Origin: Verrucomicrobiaceae bacterium
GTDB taxonomy: Bacteria > Verrucomicrobiota > Verrucomicrobiia > Verrucomicrobiales > Verrucomicrobiaceae
Reading direction: 5' to 3'
Length of the DNA stretch: 64,000 bases
Assembly: GCA_947466075.1 (NCBI GenBank)
Contig: CANIBP010000001.1
Location: forward strand, 548,908-612,907
Within the stretch, counting starts at the first letter, position 1; every line of letters begins with the position of its first letter. Positions 44,460 through 53,243 of the stretch are shown here, in pieces. A model generated the notes under the pieces. That model saw only the letters and a program-made list of their open reading frames with translations. It had not been told where the DNA came from and did no database searches. Made by a program: the position numbers and the translations under genes.

Positions 44460-45323
44460 ATGCAACGCCAAGTCCAACTCAATCCAGATCCTGTCGATGC
44501 ACGGCAGTTCGAGGTCACGGTCAAGCAATTGGCTAACAGCCTCAATTTCGGGCAGGAGGAGTCCGTCTTCCACGGTGGCGGATTGGAGTATGCGCAGTCG
44601 CGTCTCTACGTGGCGGGCGATCCGGTGAAGTTCATCGATTGGAAAGTCTCCGCGCGTGTCGGCAAGCTCTTCATCAAAGAGTATCAGGAGCCAAAGCAAA
44701 TCCCGCTCTACCTCCTGCTCGATACGTCCGCGTCGATGTGCATCACGTCGCAAACGTTGAGCAAGTATGCCTGGGCGGTGCGCATCGCCACCGGCATCGC
44801 GCTCGCTGCACAGACCAGCATGACGCCGGTGGGACTACTCGGTTGCGGCGCGCGTGAGTTGCACGTGCGGCCCACGCTCTCGAGGAATCTCGTGATGGAG
44901 TGGTCGCACAAATTGCGGCTTCACGACTTCCTCGAAGAGACCTCCCTCGCCAAACGCGCCCGCGAAGTCGCACCATCGTTAAAGCGTCGCACCACCGTGA
45001 TCGTGCTCAGCGATTTGCATGACCCCGATGCCTTCGCGGCACTGCAAGTCATGTCGCAGGAGCATGATTGTCTCGTGCTGCATCTCCAAGATCCTGCTGA
45101 GCTGAATATCCAAGGCGCGGGCATCTTTCGCGGCAGTGAAGCTGAGTCCGGCCGCAGCTTTGTCGGCCACGGGCGTCGCGCTTTCATCAAGAGCGAGGAA
45201 TGGAAAAGCGAACTCACGCGCTTCGGCATTGATTACCTGCACCTCCTCACCGACCAGCCAATCCTCGGCAAGTTGCGTCACTTCTTGAATCGCCGGGGCT
45301 TCGGAGGCAGCGCAGGACGATGA
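44460..45323 (+). CDS. DUF58 protein
   Basis: 287 residues, soluble. It shows the DUF58 hallmark YVAGDPVKFIDWKVSARVGK followed by LFIKEYQEP and the VWA-like LLLDTSASM. DUF58 proteins lie directly after MoxR in many genomes and are taken to be clients or partners of the MoxR ATPase and VWA proteins. Here it follows the 1308-residue gene by 12 bases and overlaps the next gene by four bases (ATGA). Confidence 0.9.
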   Translation: MQRQVQLNPDPVDARQFEVTVKQLANSLNFGQEESVFHGGGLEYAQSRLYVAGDPVKFIDWKVSARVGKLFIKEYQEPKQIPLYLLLDTSASMCITSQTLSKYAWAVRIATGIALAAQTSMTPVGLLGCGARELHVRPTLSRNLVMEWSHKLRLHDFLEETSLAKRAREVAPSLKRRTTVIVLSDLHDPDAFAALQVMSQEHDCLVLHLQDPAELNIQGAGIFRGSEAESGRSFVGHGRRAFIKSEEWKSELTRFGIDYLHLLTDQPILGKLRHFLNRRGFGGSAGR

Positions 45324-46132
45324 AACGCAAACACATCACCCTGCTCGCCGCAGTGCTCGTCATCGCGGGCATCGTTACCTTTGTGGTCACGCGCATGAAG
45401 GATGATGGACTGCGCGTGCCTCTCGGTGTCGAGCAAGCCGCCATCGTCACCTACAGCGGCCCGTTGCTCGCGGTTGCGCCTTACAAGTGGGGTGTGGCAG
45501 TGAATGTGCGCATCGCGGAGGTCACGGAGAAGGCGGACCGTCGAGTGTATGACCTGCGCTACATCGTCAATCGTGCGGGCACCTTTGATCTCAAGGACTA
45601 CCTCGTCGCGGATGACGGCAGCGCGATGACAGGCCTGCCCGCGTTCAAGTTCGAAGGCGATCCCAAGCTCTCGAAGAACCTCGACACACGCATCCAGGAG
45701 ACCGAGGAGGTCCGCGTTGATGTCGGTGGCCGCTACTATGAGTGGATGGCTTTGTTCGCGCTGCTGTGGATCGGTTGGTTGCTCATGCTCATTTTTTGGA
45801 AGCGTCCGAAGCCACCCGCCGAGCCGGATGTCGGGCCACCACCACCGACACTCGCTGAGATGATGAAGACGTTTCTTGCTCAACTCGAAGCCGGCAAGCT
45901 CAACGCCGATGCGAAAGCGAAGATGGAAATGGTCATGCTGCAATGCTGGCGCAACGAACTCGCTCTGGGCAATGAACCCATGGACAGCGCGCTCGCTCAC
46001 ATCGCCAGCAATGGGAAGACCAGCGAGGCTTTGAAGAAGCTGCAGCATTGGTTGCATCATCCGAGTTCATCCGTTCCCAGCGCCGACATTGCCGCGGTGA
46101 TCAAGCCCTACACCGTGGAGGCTGCGTCATGA
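45320..46132 (+). CDS. two-helix membrane protein of the MoxR cluster
   Basis: 270 residues. An N-terminal anchor (HITLLAAVLVIAGIVTFVV), a beta-rich periplasmic part with RVYDLRYIVNRAGTFDLKDY, a second membrane helix (WMALFALLWIGWLLMLIFW at about 137-156), and a cytosolic C-terminal helical part (SLAQLEAGKLNADAKAK-like). No family recognised with certainty; the position between DUF58 and VWA genes resembles DUF4381-type proteins of related operons. Coupled to both neighbours by four-base overlaps. Confidence 0.7.
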   Translation: MKRKHITLLAAVLVIAGIVTFVVTRMKDDGLRVPLGVEQAAIVTYSGPLLAVAPYKWGVAVNVRIAEVTEKADRRVYDLRYIVNRAGTFDLKDYLVADDGSAMTGLPAFKFEGDPKLSKNLDTRIQETEEVRVDVGGRYYEWMALFALLWIGWLLMLIFWKRPKPPAEPDVGPPPPTLAEMMKTFLAQLEAGKLNADAKAKMEMVMLQCWRNELALGNEPMDSALAHIASNGKTSEALKKLQHWLHHPSSSVPSADIAAVIKPYTVEAAS

Positions 46133-47097
46133 TTTTCCAGCATCCGCAACTGCTCGGCCTGCTCGCGCTGCCCGTCATCCTCGCCTTTTGGGAGTGGACA
46201 CGGCGCGGACAAACCATCGCCATGCCCTTCGATCATGGTCAGCAAGGACGTGGACGTATTTTACAATTCTTGGTGCTCACTGCGAACTGCCTGCCAGCGG
46301 CGTTGCTCGCCATCGCGATCATCTTCCTCGCGCATCCGATGACCTACACACCACCGGAAGTGGAGCGCAAACTCAACAATGTGCAGTTCGTGCTCGATAC
46401 CTCCGGCAGCATGGCTGAAGACCACGGTTCGCAGGCGAATGGCCGTCATCGGCGCTTCGACTCGGCGATGAATGCGATTGAGCAGTTCATCACCTATCGC
46501 CAGGGCGATGCCTTTGGGCTCACCATCTTCTCGCGCACGTTTATTCATTGGCTGCCGCTCACGCTCGACACGCAGTCGATTCCGCTCTCGAAGCGCTTCA
46601 TCGAGCCGAACAACCCCAAGCTTGATCCGCCCTCCATGGGACGTCACGGCCTGCCCGACGAGCTTTGGGGCCAGACCTATATCGGCAAGGCGCTGCATGG
46701 CACGGCTGAGCTCCTTTCGCAGCGACCCACGGGAGATCGCATGATCATCCTCATGACTGACGGCGAGAGTGGCGACATCAATCCACCGCTGGACGCCGCC
46801 ATCATCGAGCATCTGCGCTCAGAGAAAATCACCGTCTTCACCATCATGCTCACGGGCGACAAGATTTCCGAACCGCTCACCAACATCACGCGTGCCACCG
46901 GTGGCGAGGTGTTCAATGCCGTCAGCGAGGACGCCTTGAAGAAAGTCTTCGAAAGCATCGATAAAATGAAAAAAGTCGTCGTGCTGCAAAAACAGCCGCA
47001 CGTCATCGACTTCTACGACCCGTTCTTAATGCCCGCGCTTGGCGTGCTATGCGCAAGCGTGCTGGCGTTGTTCGGGCTGAGGTTCACGCCTTGGTAG
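46129..47097 (+). CDS. VWA-domain membrane protein, BatB-like
   Basis: 322 residues from the ATG at 46129. N-terminal hydrophobic helices (about 7-22 and 46-68), a VWA domain with metal-ion site DTSGS (90-94) and TDGESGD downstream, and a C-terminal membrane helix (about 299-318). Last gene of the cluster; partner VWA protein is encoded at 33679. The start overlaps the preceding gene by four bases. Likely inner-membrane component of the MoxR-dependent complex. Confidence 0.88.
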   Translation: MIFQHPQLLGLLALPVILAFWEWTRRGQTIAMPFDHGQQGRGRILQFLVLTANCLPAALLAIAIIFLAHPMTYTPPEVERKLNNVQFVLDTSGSMAEDHGSQANGRHRRFDSAMNAIEQFITYRQGDAFGLTIFSRTFIHWLPLTLDTQSIPLSKRFIEPNNPKLDPPSMGRHGLPDELWGQTYIGKALHGTAELLSQRPTGDRMIILMTDGESGDINPPLDAAIIEHLRSEKITVFTIMLTGDKISEPLTNITRATGGEVFNAVSEDALKKVFESIDKMKKVVVLQKQPHVIDFYDPFLMPALGVLCASVLALFGLRFTPW

Positions 47098-47129
47098 GAT
47101 GGTGGCCGCCATGTAAAGAGGTGTCTGGC

Positions 47130-47181
47130 GCATTTCACTCACTCTTTGTCGTGGTGGACATCTGTTGGCGCAGCGTATGAT
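47130..47181 (+). promoter_or_regulatory. conserved upstream element A (before the alcohol dehydrogenase)
   Basis: GCATTTC (47130-47136), 8-base spacer, TTTGTC plus GTGGTG (47145-47156), 19 bases, then TATGAT (47176-47181). The ATG of the gene lies 13 bases beyond the -10-like hexamer, so the transcript leader would be very short. Confidence 0.7.
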
Positions 47182-47194
47182 GCCTCTCACCACC

Positions 47195-48223
47195 ATGAAA
47201 TCTGCCGCCGTCGTCAACTTCGCGCCTGAAAAAGGCTCCGTCGAAATCCGTGAGATCGAAAAGCCCATCATCGGTTCCGAGGATGTGCTCCTCGAAGTCG
47301 CCAATGTCGGTGTTTGCGGTTCCGATCTTCACCAATGGACCGCCGATCACTCCTGGCCGGTGAATTATCCCGTGGTGCTCGGGCATGAGTTCGGCGGAAA
47401 CATCATTGAGGTCGGCAAGGACGTGGAAGGCTGGAAGGAAGGCGACCGCGTCGTCTCCGAGACCGCTGCGATCATTTCCAAAGACAATCCGATGACCCGC
47501 CGCGGCCTCTACAACCTCGACAGCACCCGCAAAGGTTTCGGCTACGGTGTGAATGGTGCAATGACACGGTATGTGCGAGTTCCAAGCCGCATCCTGCATC
47601 ACGTGCCTGATCATCTGCCTTTCGAGCAAGCCTGCCTCACCGAGCCATGTTGCGTGGCTTACAATGCCGTGGTCAAAAACGCGCGGATCGAACCCGGTGA
47701 CCGCGTGGTCGTGCTCGGCCCAGGCACCATCGGCATTCTTTGTGCAGCGATGGCCAAGCAATGTGGTGCTCAAGTCGCCATCGTCGGGCTCCAGCAGGAT
47801 GCGCATCGACTTGAACTCGCCCGCAAGCACTACGGCTGCGAAGTCATCATCGGCGATGCCAAGCCCTGGGCAATGGAGCGCGATGGACTTGGCTGTGACG
47901 GCGTCATCGATGCCGCCGGTGCCAGCGTCACGCTGAAGATCGCCCTCGACATCGTCCGTCCTGCCGGATGGATTTCCAAAGTCGGCTGGGGGCCGCAGCC
48001 GCTCGGATTCAACATTGACCCCCTCGTGCAAAAGAACATCACGCTGCAAGGCAGCTTCAGCCACAACTGGCCCATCTGGGAGCGCGTCATCGCCCTCATG
48101 AGCAGCGGCCAGTTCGACGTGAAACCCATCATCGGCGGCGTCTGGCCCGTCACCGAATGGCACGAAGCCTTCGAGAAAATGCACAAAGGTGAGGTCGTGA
48201 AGAGCGTGCTGCGGCCGGTTTGA
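47195..48223 (+). CDS. zinc-type alcohol/polyol dehydrogenase lacking the structural zinc cysteines
   Basis: 342 residues from the ATG at 47195 (MKSAAVVNF). Medium-chain dehydrogenase with catalytic zinc residues in VCGSDLHQW (Cys) and GHEFGG (His-Glu), and LTEPCCVAYNAV. The NAD-binding motif is VVVLGPGTIGILCAAMAKQ. The lobe that normally holds four structural-zinc Cys (between SETAAII and KGFGYG) has none, reading SKDNPMTRRGLYNLDSTR. Related to sorbitol/threonine dehydrogenases; substrate is probably a sugar alcohol or sugar acid. Controlled by the conserved upstream element, together with the FAD oxidoreductase two genes away. Confidence 0.88.
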   Translation: MKSAAVVNFAPEKGSVEIREIEKPIIGSEDVLLEVANVGVCGSDLHQWTADHSWPVNYPVVLGHEFGGNIIEVGKDVEGWKEGDRVVSETAAIISKDNPMTRRGLYNLDSTRKGFGYGVNGAMTRYVRVPSRILHHVPDHLPFEQACLTEPCCVAYNAVVKNARIEPGDRVVVLGPGTIGILCAAMAKQCGAQVAIVGLQQDAHRLELARKHYGCEVIIGDAKPWAMERDGLGCDGVIDAAGASVTLKIALDIVRPAGWISKVGWGPQPLGFNIDPLVQKNITLQGSFSHNWPIWERVIALMSSGQFDVKPIIGGVWPVTEWHEAFEKMHKGEVVKSVLRPV

Positions 48224-48267
48224 GTTTGGTGAAGGTTCAGGGCCATATCGGGCGTTAAACACGTCCC

Positions 48268-48951
48268 ATGAAACCAACTCTTCTGTTCGCCGCACTTCTT
48301 TGCACCACCGCCTTTGCCACCGATTACCCGCGCGTCATTTTCTCCGATGACTTCGCCGCCGATGGTTTCGGCAAGGCCTGGGGCCACTACAAAAGCTCCA
48401 GCGTCGTGAAGGACGGGGTGCTTAAAGGCATCACCGCACCGGAGTCGGATCATGCGGCGGTGGATGTGATCAAAATCGCCCCTGAGACGGATCTGGAAGT
48501 GTCGGTGAAATTTCAGTTCGTGAGCGATCAAGCGAAGGGCTTCAATATTTGGTTTGATGACAGGGACTACAAAGGCTCGCACGCAGGACACATTTGCAGC
48601 ATCTCGGTGAATCCGAAGGCAGTAGTCGTTGCCGATGCCAAGGCCGGCACCTTCAGCAACGACATCTATGAGCGCAAGAAGGCGGTGCCGCCCACGCTGA
48701 CGGCCGAGGACAAGGCGAACATGATCAAGTGGACGAAGTCGATGCCAACCACGGTATCGCTCAAGGAGTGGCACACGCTCGTCGTGCGCACCCAGAACGA
48801 TGTGGTCGAAACCAGCATCGACGGCAAGGTCGTCGGCAGTTTCCGGTCACCAGGTGTCGCGCATGATCACAAGACCGTCGTGAGTCTCACCACGAACCGC
48901 ATCGATGTGAACTACGACGACTTCAGCATCAAAGGTCTCGCCAAGCCCTGA
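48268..48951 (+). CDS. secreted LamG/DUF1080-like beta-sandwich protein
   Basis: 227 residues with a signal peptide (MKPTLLFAALLCTTAFAT). The mature chain begins VIFSDDFAADGFGKAWGHY and contains DLEVSVKFQFVSDQAKGFN and EWHTLVVRTQNDVVETSIDG, the pattern of a concanavalin-like jelly roll as in DUF1080 or LamG modules. PVC bacteria use such proteins to bind or hydrolyse glycans extracellularly. Lies between the alcohol dehydrogenase and the FAD oxidoreductase genes, in the same orientation, without its own copy of the upstream element. Confidence 0.75.
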   Translation: MKPTLLFAALLCTTAFATDYPRVIFSDDFAADGFGKAWGHYKSSSVVKDGVLKGITAPESDHAAVDVIKIAPETDLEVSVKFQFVSDQAKGFNIWFDDRDYKGSHAGHICSISVNPKAVVVADAKAGTFSNDIYERKKAVPPTLTAEDKANMIKWTKSMPTTVSLKEWHTLVVRTQNDVVETSIDGKVVGSFRSPGVAHDHKTVVSLTTNRIDVNYDDFSIKGLAKP

Positions 48952-48960
48952 GCCGAAGGC

Positions 48961-49012
48961 GCATTTCACACAGTCTTTGTCGTGGTGGTTGGCGACCGGC
49001 TTCGGTTATGAT
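48961..49012 (+). promoter_or_regulatory. conserved upstream element B (before the FAD oxidoreductase)
   Basis: GCATTTC (48961-48967), 8-base spacer, TTTGTC plus GTGGTG (48976-48987), 19 bases, then TATGAT (49007-49012). The ATG follows 8 bases after the hexamer, which would make the transcript leaderless or almost so. Confidence 0.7.
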
Positions 49013-49020
49013 TGGGAATC

Positions 49021-50316
49021 ATGAAAACCATCCAAACTGACGTCCTCGTTTGTGGCGGAGGCTGTGCTGGCATTGCGGCGGCATTGTCATCCGCTCGCAA
49101 TGGCGCGAAGACTTTGCTCATCGAGCGTGCTGGCTTTTCCGGCGGCATCATCACCACGGTCGGGCTGCCGTATTTCGATGGATTGATCGACAAGCCATCG
49201 GGCCGCTTTGTCGTGAAAGGCATCCCGCTGGAGCTGCTGCAGAAGCTCGGCGTTGCAAAAGATGGCGCGAAGCACATCGACGACCTGCGGCCGGACCTCA
49301 TCACCAAATACTGGGGCAGTGTGTGGATTCCAAATGTCGAAGAGTTCAAGCTGCTGAGCGATGAGCTCATCCTGAAGCACAGTGACCATTTGACGGTGCT
49401 CTATCACAGCATGGCCTGCGATGTGGAGGTGAAGGAAGGTCGCATCTCGGCGGTGATCATCGCCAACAAAGACGGCCTCACTCGCGTGGAGGCACGTCAG
49501 GTGATCGACTGCACGGGCGATGGCGACATCGCGCATTGGGCCGGTTGCCCGACGATTAAATCCACGCCGCTCATGCCGCTGACCATGCATTTCCGCATCG
49601 GCAATGTGGCGCCCGTCAAAGAGACGAGAGAAGCCGCGAAGAAGGTGCTCATTGAGGCGCACAAGGAAGGCCGCCTGCCAAACTTCTACGGTCCGGGTCT
49701 CATCTTCGCCTTTGCCAAAGACGAGTGCTACGTCCACGCCACACGTGTGCCTGCCGATGCCACAGACGCCGCCGACTTCACCCGCGCGGAGATTCAGGGC
49801 CGCAAGGATGCGTGGACCATCTTCAACGAATGGAAGACGAAGGTGCCGGGCTTTGAGAACAGCTACTACATCATGAGCGGCCCCTACATCGGCGTGCGCG
49901 ACACACGACGCATCGTGGGCCTGAACGTGCTCACGCTCGACGATCTGCAAAAGACCACACGCCACGACGACGCCATCGCCACCGGCTGCTGGTTTCTCGA
50001 CATCCATCCGCCCGAGACCACGCTCGACAAGCCCTTCACCGGCTCGGGCTTCCAGCCCAAGCCCTACGACATCAGCTATCGCACGCTCGTTCCGCAAAAA
50101 GTGAGCAACCTCCTCGTCGCTGGTCGTTGCCACAGCGCCAGCAGCGAGGCCAGTGCTTCCAGTCGCGTCACCGCCACGGCCATGGCCCTCGGCGAAGCCG
50201 CTGGAACGGCCGCCGCGCTCGCGATGAAGTCGAAGAGCGAAGTCGGCACCTTCGATGGCGTGAAGGTGCGTGAAGCCCTCGCGAAGCAGAATGGCGGCCC
50301 CTTTAGCGAAGGCTGA
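49021..50316 (+). CDS. FAD-dependent oxidoreductase
   Basis: 431 residues from the ATG at 49021. The N-terminal FAD-binding fold has the pattern TDVLVCGGGCAGIAAALSSA and TLLIERAGFSGG; a second flavin motif is RQVIDCTGDGDIAHWAGCP, and the C-terminal LLVAGRCHSASSEASASS closes the site. This is the FAD-dependent oxidoreductase group (FAD_oxidored) widespread in PVC genomes, with an unknown sugar or sugar-acid substrate. No signal peptide, so cytosolic. Shares the conserved upstream element with the alcohol dehydrogenase and SDR genes. A REPIN-like element starts seven bases after the stop. Confidence 0.9.
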   Translation: MKTIQTDVLVCGGGCAGIAAALSSARNGAKTLLIERAGFSGGIITTVGLPYFDGLIDKPSGRFVVKGIPLELLQKLGVAKDGAKHIDDLRPDLITKYWGSVWIPNVEEFKLLSDELILKHSDHLTVLYHSMACDVEVKEGRISAVIIANKDGLTRVEARQVIDCTGDGDIAHWAGCPTIKSTPLMPLTMHFRIGNVAPVKETREAAKKVLIEAHKEGRLPNFYGPGLIFAFAKDECYVHATRVPADATDAADFTRAEIQGRKDAWTIFNEWKTKVPGFENSYYIMSGPYIGVRDTRRIVGLNVLTLDDLQKTTRHDDAIATGCWFLDIHPPETTLDKPFTGSGFQPKPYDISYRTLVPQKVSNLLVAGRCHSASSEASASSRVTATAMALGEAAGTAAALAMKSKSEVGTFDGVKVREALAKQNGGPFSEG

Positions 50317-50322
50317 TTCCAA

Positions 50323-50373
50323 TGTGGTTGAGTCCTCTGGACTCATCTGATCAGCCCAGAGGGCTGAACCACA
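50323..50373. repeat. REPIN-like element with two hairpins in a closing stem
   Basis: A 51-base element. An outer stem TGTGGTT (50323-50329) pairs with AACCACA (50367-50373). Inside are hairpins GAGTCC-TCT-GGACTC (50330-50344) and CAGCCC-AGA-GGGCTG (50352-50366), separated by ATCTGAT. One half is the reverse complement of the other except for base-pair swaps inside the hairpins: G-C to C-G at the base and T-A to C-G further up, each compensated on the other arm. This is the layout of two inverted REP units. Confidence 0.7.
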
Positions 50374-50384
50374 CTCCCAATCCC

Positions 50385-50576
50385 ATGAACACCGAATCCA
50401 ACACCCTCGCCCGCCGCCAGGCGCTCCTCAGCGCGATCAAAGGCACCGTCGCTGCCGCCGTGGCCGTGCCTGTCATGGTGCAGGCTGCGCCTGAAGATCC
50501 AACTCAAGCGGAAGCCGCTTTTGTCCCTGAAAACGACTATCCCTTCTTCGACTACGAGCCTTACATTCGCGCATGA
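50385..50576 (+). CDS. small Tat-like secreted peptide, unknown
   Basis: 63 residues from the ATG at 50385. It has a signal-like N-terminus with paired Arg (LARRQALLSAIKGTVAAAVAV), Ala cleavage site (VQAAPED) and a short acidic, aromatic mature part ending DYPFFDYEPYIRA. It may be a complete small exported protein or the start of a longer gene that has decayed: past the stop (50577-50700) another frame encodes a signal-like stretch and EFPELSNTLVGIEFGKV before a stop, without a good start codon. No family recognised. It lies 12 bases after a REPIN-like element and faces away from the FAD oxidoreductase. Confidence 0.45.
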   Translation: MNTESNTLARRQALLSAIKGTVAAAVAVPVMVQAAPEDPTQAEAAFVPENDYPFFDYEPYIRA

Positions 50577-50759
50577 ACTCCACCGCCCGCTCCTCAGCCT
50601 GATTGCTTTTGCCGCTGATCTCACGCCGAACGCTCAGTTCACCTTCGAGTTCCCTGAACTGTCGAACACGCTCGTGGGCATCGAGTTTGGGAAGGTTTAG
50701 CTGCTGTTGATGTAGCCAGGGGCCTTTGGGCTTGAATGCTATTCCTGCTTCGATGGAAG

Positions 50760-52744
50760 CTAGCTATCCAATTCCGCGCGGGGAATTGTATTGCGCCAGC
50801 CGGAATCGTTGGTCGCCCTGGTAGCTGTGAGGAACAGGCCGATGTCCCTCATAACCTCGCTATAAATCACGGCAGGCACCGAATGTAAGGCCATCATCTG
50901 GTCTGCATGGTAGAACTTGATGTCTGCGATTCTGAGCCAGATGATAGCTCTGCCCTGAGGGTCTGCCTCTTCGGTGATATTCATGACCGCACGCATGTTT
51001 AAGCGGGGATAATGAATGCAAGGACTGAACTGCTCAGGGCTCCCATGGAAGCTGTAGAGCCATCCTCTCTCACGACAGAGCGCAGCGAAGGCACCTTGGT
51101 GAAGAAGCTCACTTTGGTAGCGACGGTCATCTGTGGTGTCGGGACCATCTGCAGCGTGATGAACCTCTCGGAACACCTGCTGAAAGGGCTGCATCAGCCG
51201 ATGTGATAGCGCCCACTTCTGCCATTGCTTGAGCTCGTCGCTTTTTAGTTCCGCAGGGTGCCATAGACGAATGGTCATTCCATCGCAGCCAACGATAGCG
51301 CGCCCATCAAGAGTGTTGCCGTTCGGATTTTCCGAAGCGGTCGGATTCTGGCCAAGGTGAAAAAGCTCACTGCCAAACCTCCACAACAAGCGACGAGTCA
51401 ATGTGCCCACGATCGGATGATCAAGGTAGTATTCCTGCCAAACCTCGAACCGCAGATCGCGACCTTCGCACATCAGCCTCTCCAGGCGCAACACTTGCGC
51501 TCGGTGGGTCTTTTTGACATCACGAAGCAGCAACTTGATCTTCTGTATCTGATCGGGGTGATTCTTTTGAATGCTGGCTGGTGCGGTCTTCTGAGGCTCG
51601 GCACCATCCGCACACCACAAAAGTTCAGGCGCACCGGAGGGGAGCAGGTGAGCTTGGCAGTAACCAAGTCGATCCGATAACCTGTTTTGAATCCGTGATC
51701 AGGCACATGCTGCTCCTCAAGCTCGCTCCATCCCGTGCCTGCCTTGGTTGCGACCGCGGTCATTGCCTTTGCTAATGCCTTTCGGGTCGATTTGTGCTTC
51801 ACAGCACTCTGAAGGGTCGAAAGCGATGGCGTTGCCGTCTCCACCATTTGACGACTGAGTGTGTCAGCACAAGCTGCCGCAATCTTGGCACAAAGAGGGC
51901 CGATGTTTTTGATTTTGGTAGAGCATCGCGCGGCGGCATCCCGAAGTGAATCGGTTAGTACGGCATCGGGGGCACAAAGCCAGATTAGAGGCCTCAAAAG
52001 GTCGGTGTAGTCATCATCCAGCAGGTTCTTCATGGAAGAAGGATATCCCCTCCAGGTCCCGCCGACTGGTCCATCACGTCCCAGAGCTTCCAGAATGTCG
52101 CGCATGATCATGGTGAACTGAGGTAAAGCAGCCACCAGTTCACCTGCGTTCTTGAGATAGAATTTGGAGGGCGTGGAGGATTTTTGGGTGCTGGCAAGCT
52201 TCAGCAATGCTTCCCATGTCTCCTTGTTCTTGTCGGGAAGAGAGTCGCGCCATGCCAGAGCTTTCGCGGTCCATGCGTCTTTGGGGCCAGGAATGACATC
52301 ATCACTGACCAAACCTAATGCCACAGCCATCCCATGCATCAAGCTGCGGTGATTCTTGTCCGTGGCTCGTTTGGATATCTTGGGATGATGCGCCCGAAGA
52401 CAGGTAAGCAGTCTTATCGACAACGAATTGGATGCTTGTCTGTGCTCAACCCATGCGACCAGGCCATCCAAAGGAAGAGCAATGAACGAATGCCAATCGG
52501 CGTGGCGTTCCAGCCACGATACCATCAGTTCGTCAGCGACTGGCAGACGTGCCTCCAGTAAGAGGCCGGCAAGGCTGCTTTGAGAGTGCATCCGATCTGT
52601 GGTGACATTTTGAGGGAGAACCATTGCCGCATCGAGAATCTCCTGCTGCTTCTCCAACGGCTGAGTCAAAGCTGGATGAATTGATTTAGGCTTCTTGTAA
52701 GGATTCCAAGCCTTGATGTGTTGAACGAGATGGTATTCGAACTC
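50760..52744 (-). pseudogene. DUF4132 (MolR-like) gene, truncated and frameshifted
   Basis: On the minus strand the frame is open from just after a stop at 52745-52747 (EYHLVQHIKAWNPYKKPKSI and on) to a shift at 51619-51622, a four-base T run in the coding sense where one more T would restore the frame (VRLNF to LWCADG). It then continues with DUF4132 hallmarks RAQVLRLERLMCEGRDLRF and VIYSEVMRDIGLFLTATRA. It ends at 50760, well before the usual family end. The N-terminus lacks a start codon too. Intact relatives act in MolR/WGR-DUF4132 systems, so this is a doubly truncated remnant. The end has a short inverted repeat (CAATTCC at 50769, GGAATTG at 50782). Its plus-strand side abuts a VapBC module. 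Confidence 0.75.
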
Positions 52745-52778
52745 TTATTCGGAAAGCATAGCGGCTAGAGCGAGTGTT

Positions 52779-53225
52779 TCATGCTTTCGAAATCGGGCTC
52801 CAAACCTTCTTGAAGCCAAACCCCTCAAAGTCCTTCACGTTGGCCGTAGCGAACTCGGTCACGCCAAAAGCGCGGAGGCAGAGGGCGGTGCGGGTGTCGT
52901 AGATGCGGCGGCGGGCGATGCCTGGCGTGGCTGCTTGATGCCAGAGATCGGTGTGGATCTCCCGACTGGTGGGCGGAAAGCCGAGGGTCTTCCAGATGGG
53001 ATGCTGGCGATAGTTTTGAATGACCTGCACGGCGTCCTGGGCCGATAAAGGCTTCTTCAGCACGACAGGATTTCGAAGGAGCAGGTAGAACTCGGTGAGC
53101 ACGAACTCGCTGATGGCCACATTCTTGTTTGTCGATTGTGCGGTGATGAAGGCCAGAGCGCGGTCATGCTCGGGCGCGGCCTCGCTGTAGGCGTAGAGGA
53201 GGATGTTGGCGTCGATGGAGAGCAT
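52779..53225 (-). CDS. vapC: VapC-type PIN-domain toxin
   Basis: 148 residues. PIN fold with acidic residues Asp5 (MLSIDANILL), Glu45 (FVLTEF), Asp110 (RIYDTRTA) and Asp132 (VKDFEGFGF), the set that binds catalytic Mg2+. VapC toxins cut specific RNAs such as initiator tRNA or the sarcin-ricin loop. The antitoxin gene ends 18 bases upstream. The pair lies beside a decayed DUF4132 gene, so it may be a recent arrival or a survivor of a degraded island. Confidence 0.9.
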   Translation of the reverse strand: MLSIDANILLYAYSEAAPEHDRALAFITAQSTNKNVAISEFVLTEFYLLLRNPVVLKKPLSAQDAVQVIQNYRQHPIWKTLGFPPTSREIHTDLWHQAATPGIARRRIYDTRTALCLRAFGVTEFATANVKDFEGFGFKKVWSPISKA

Positions 53226-53243
53226 GACGGCGGGGTGGACGGA

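Noticed and set aside
47150..47181. Sigma-54 promoter reading of the conserved element
   Set aside because: The GG and GC dinucleotides at the -24/-12 spacing are not conserved among the four copies; only the 19-base distance to a TATGAT-type hexamer is.
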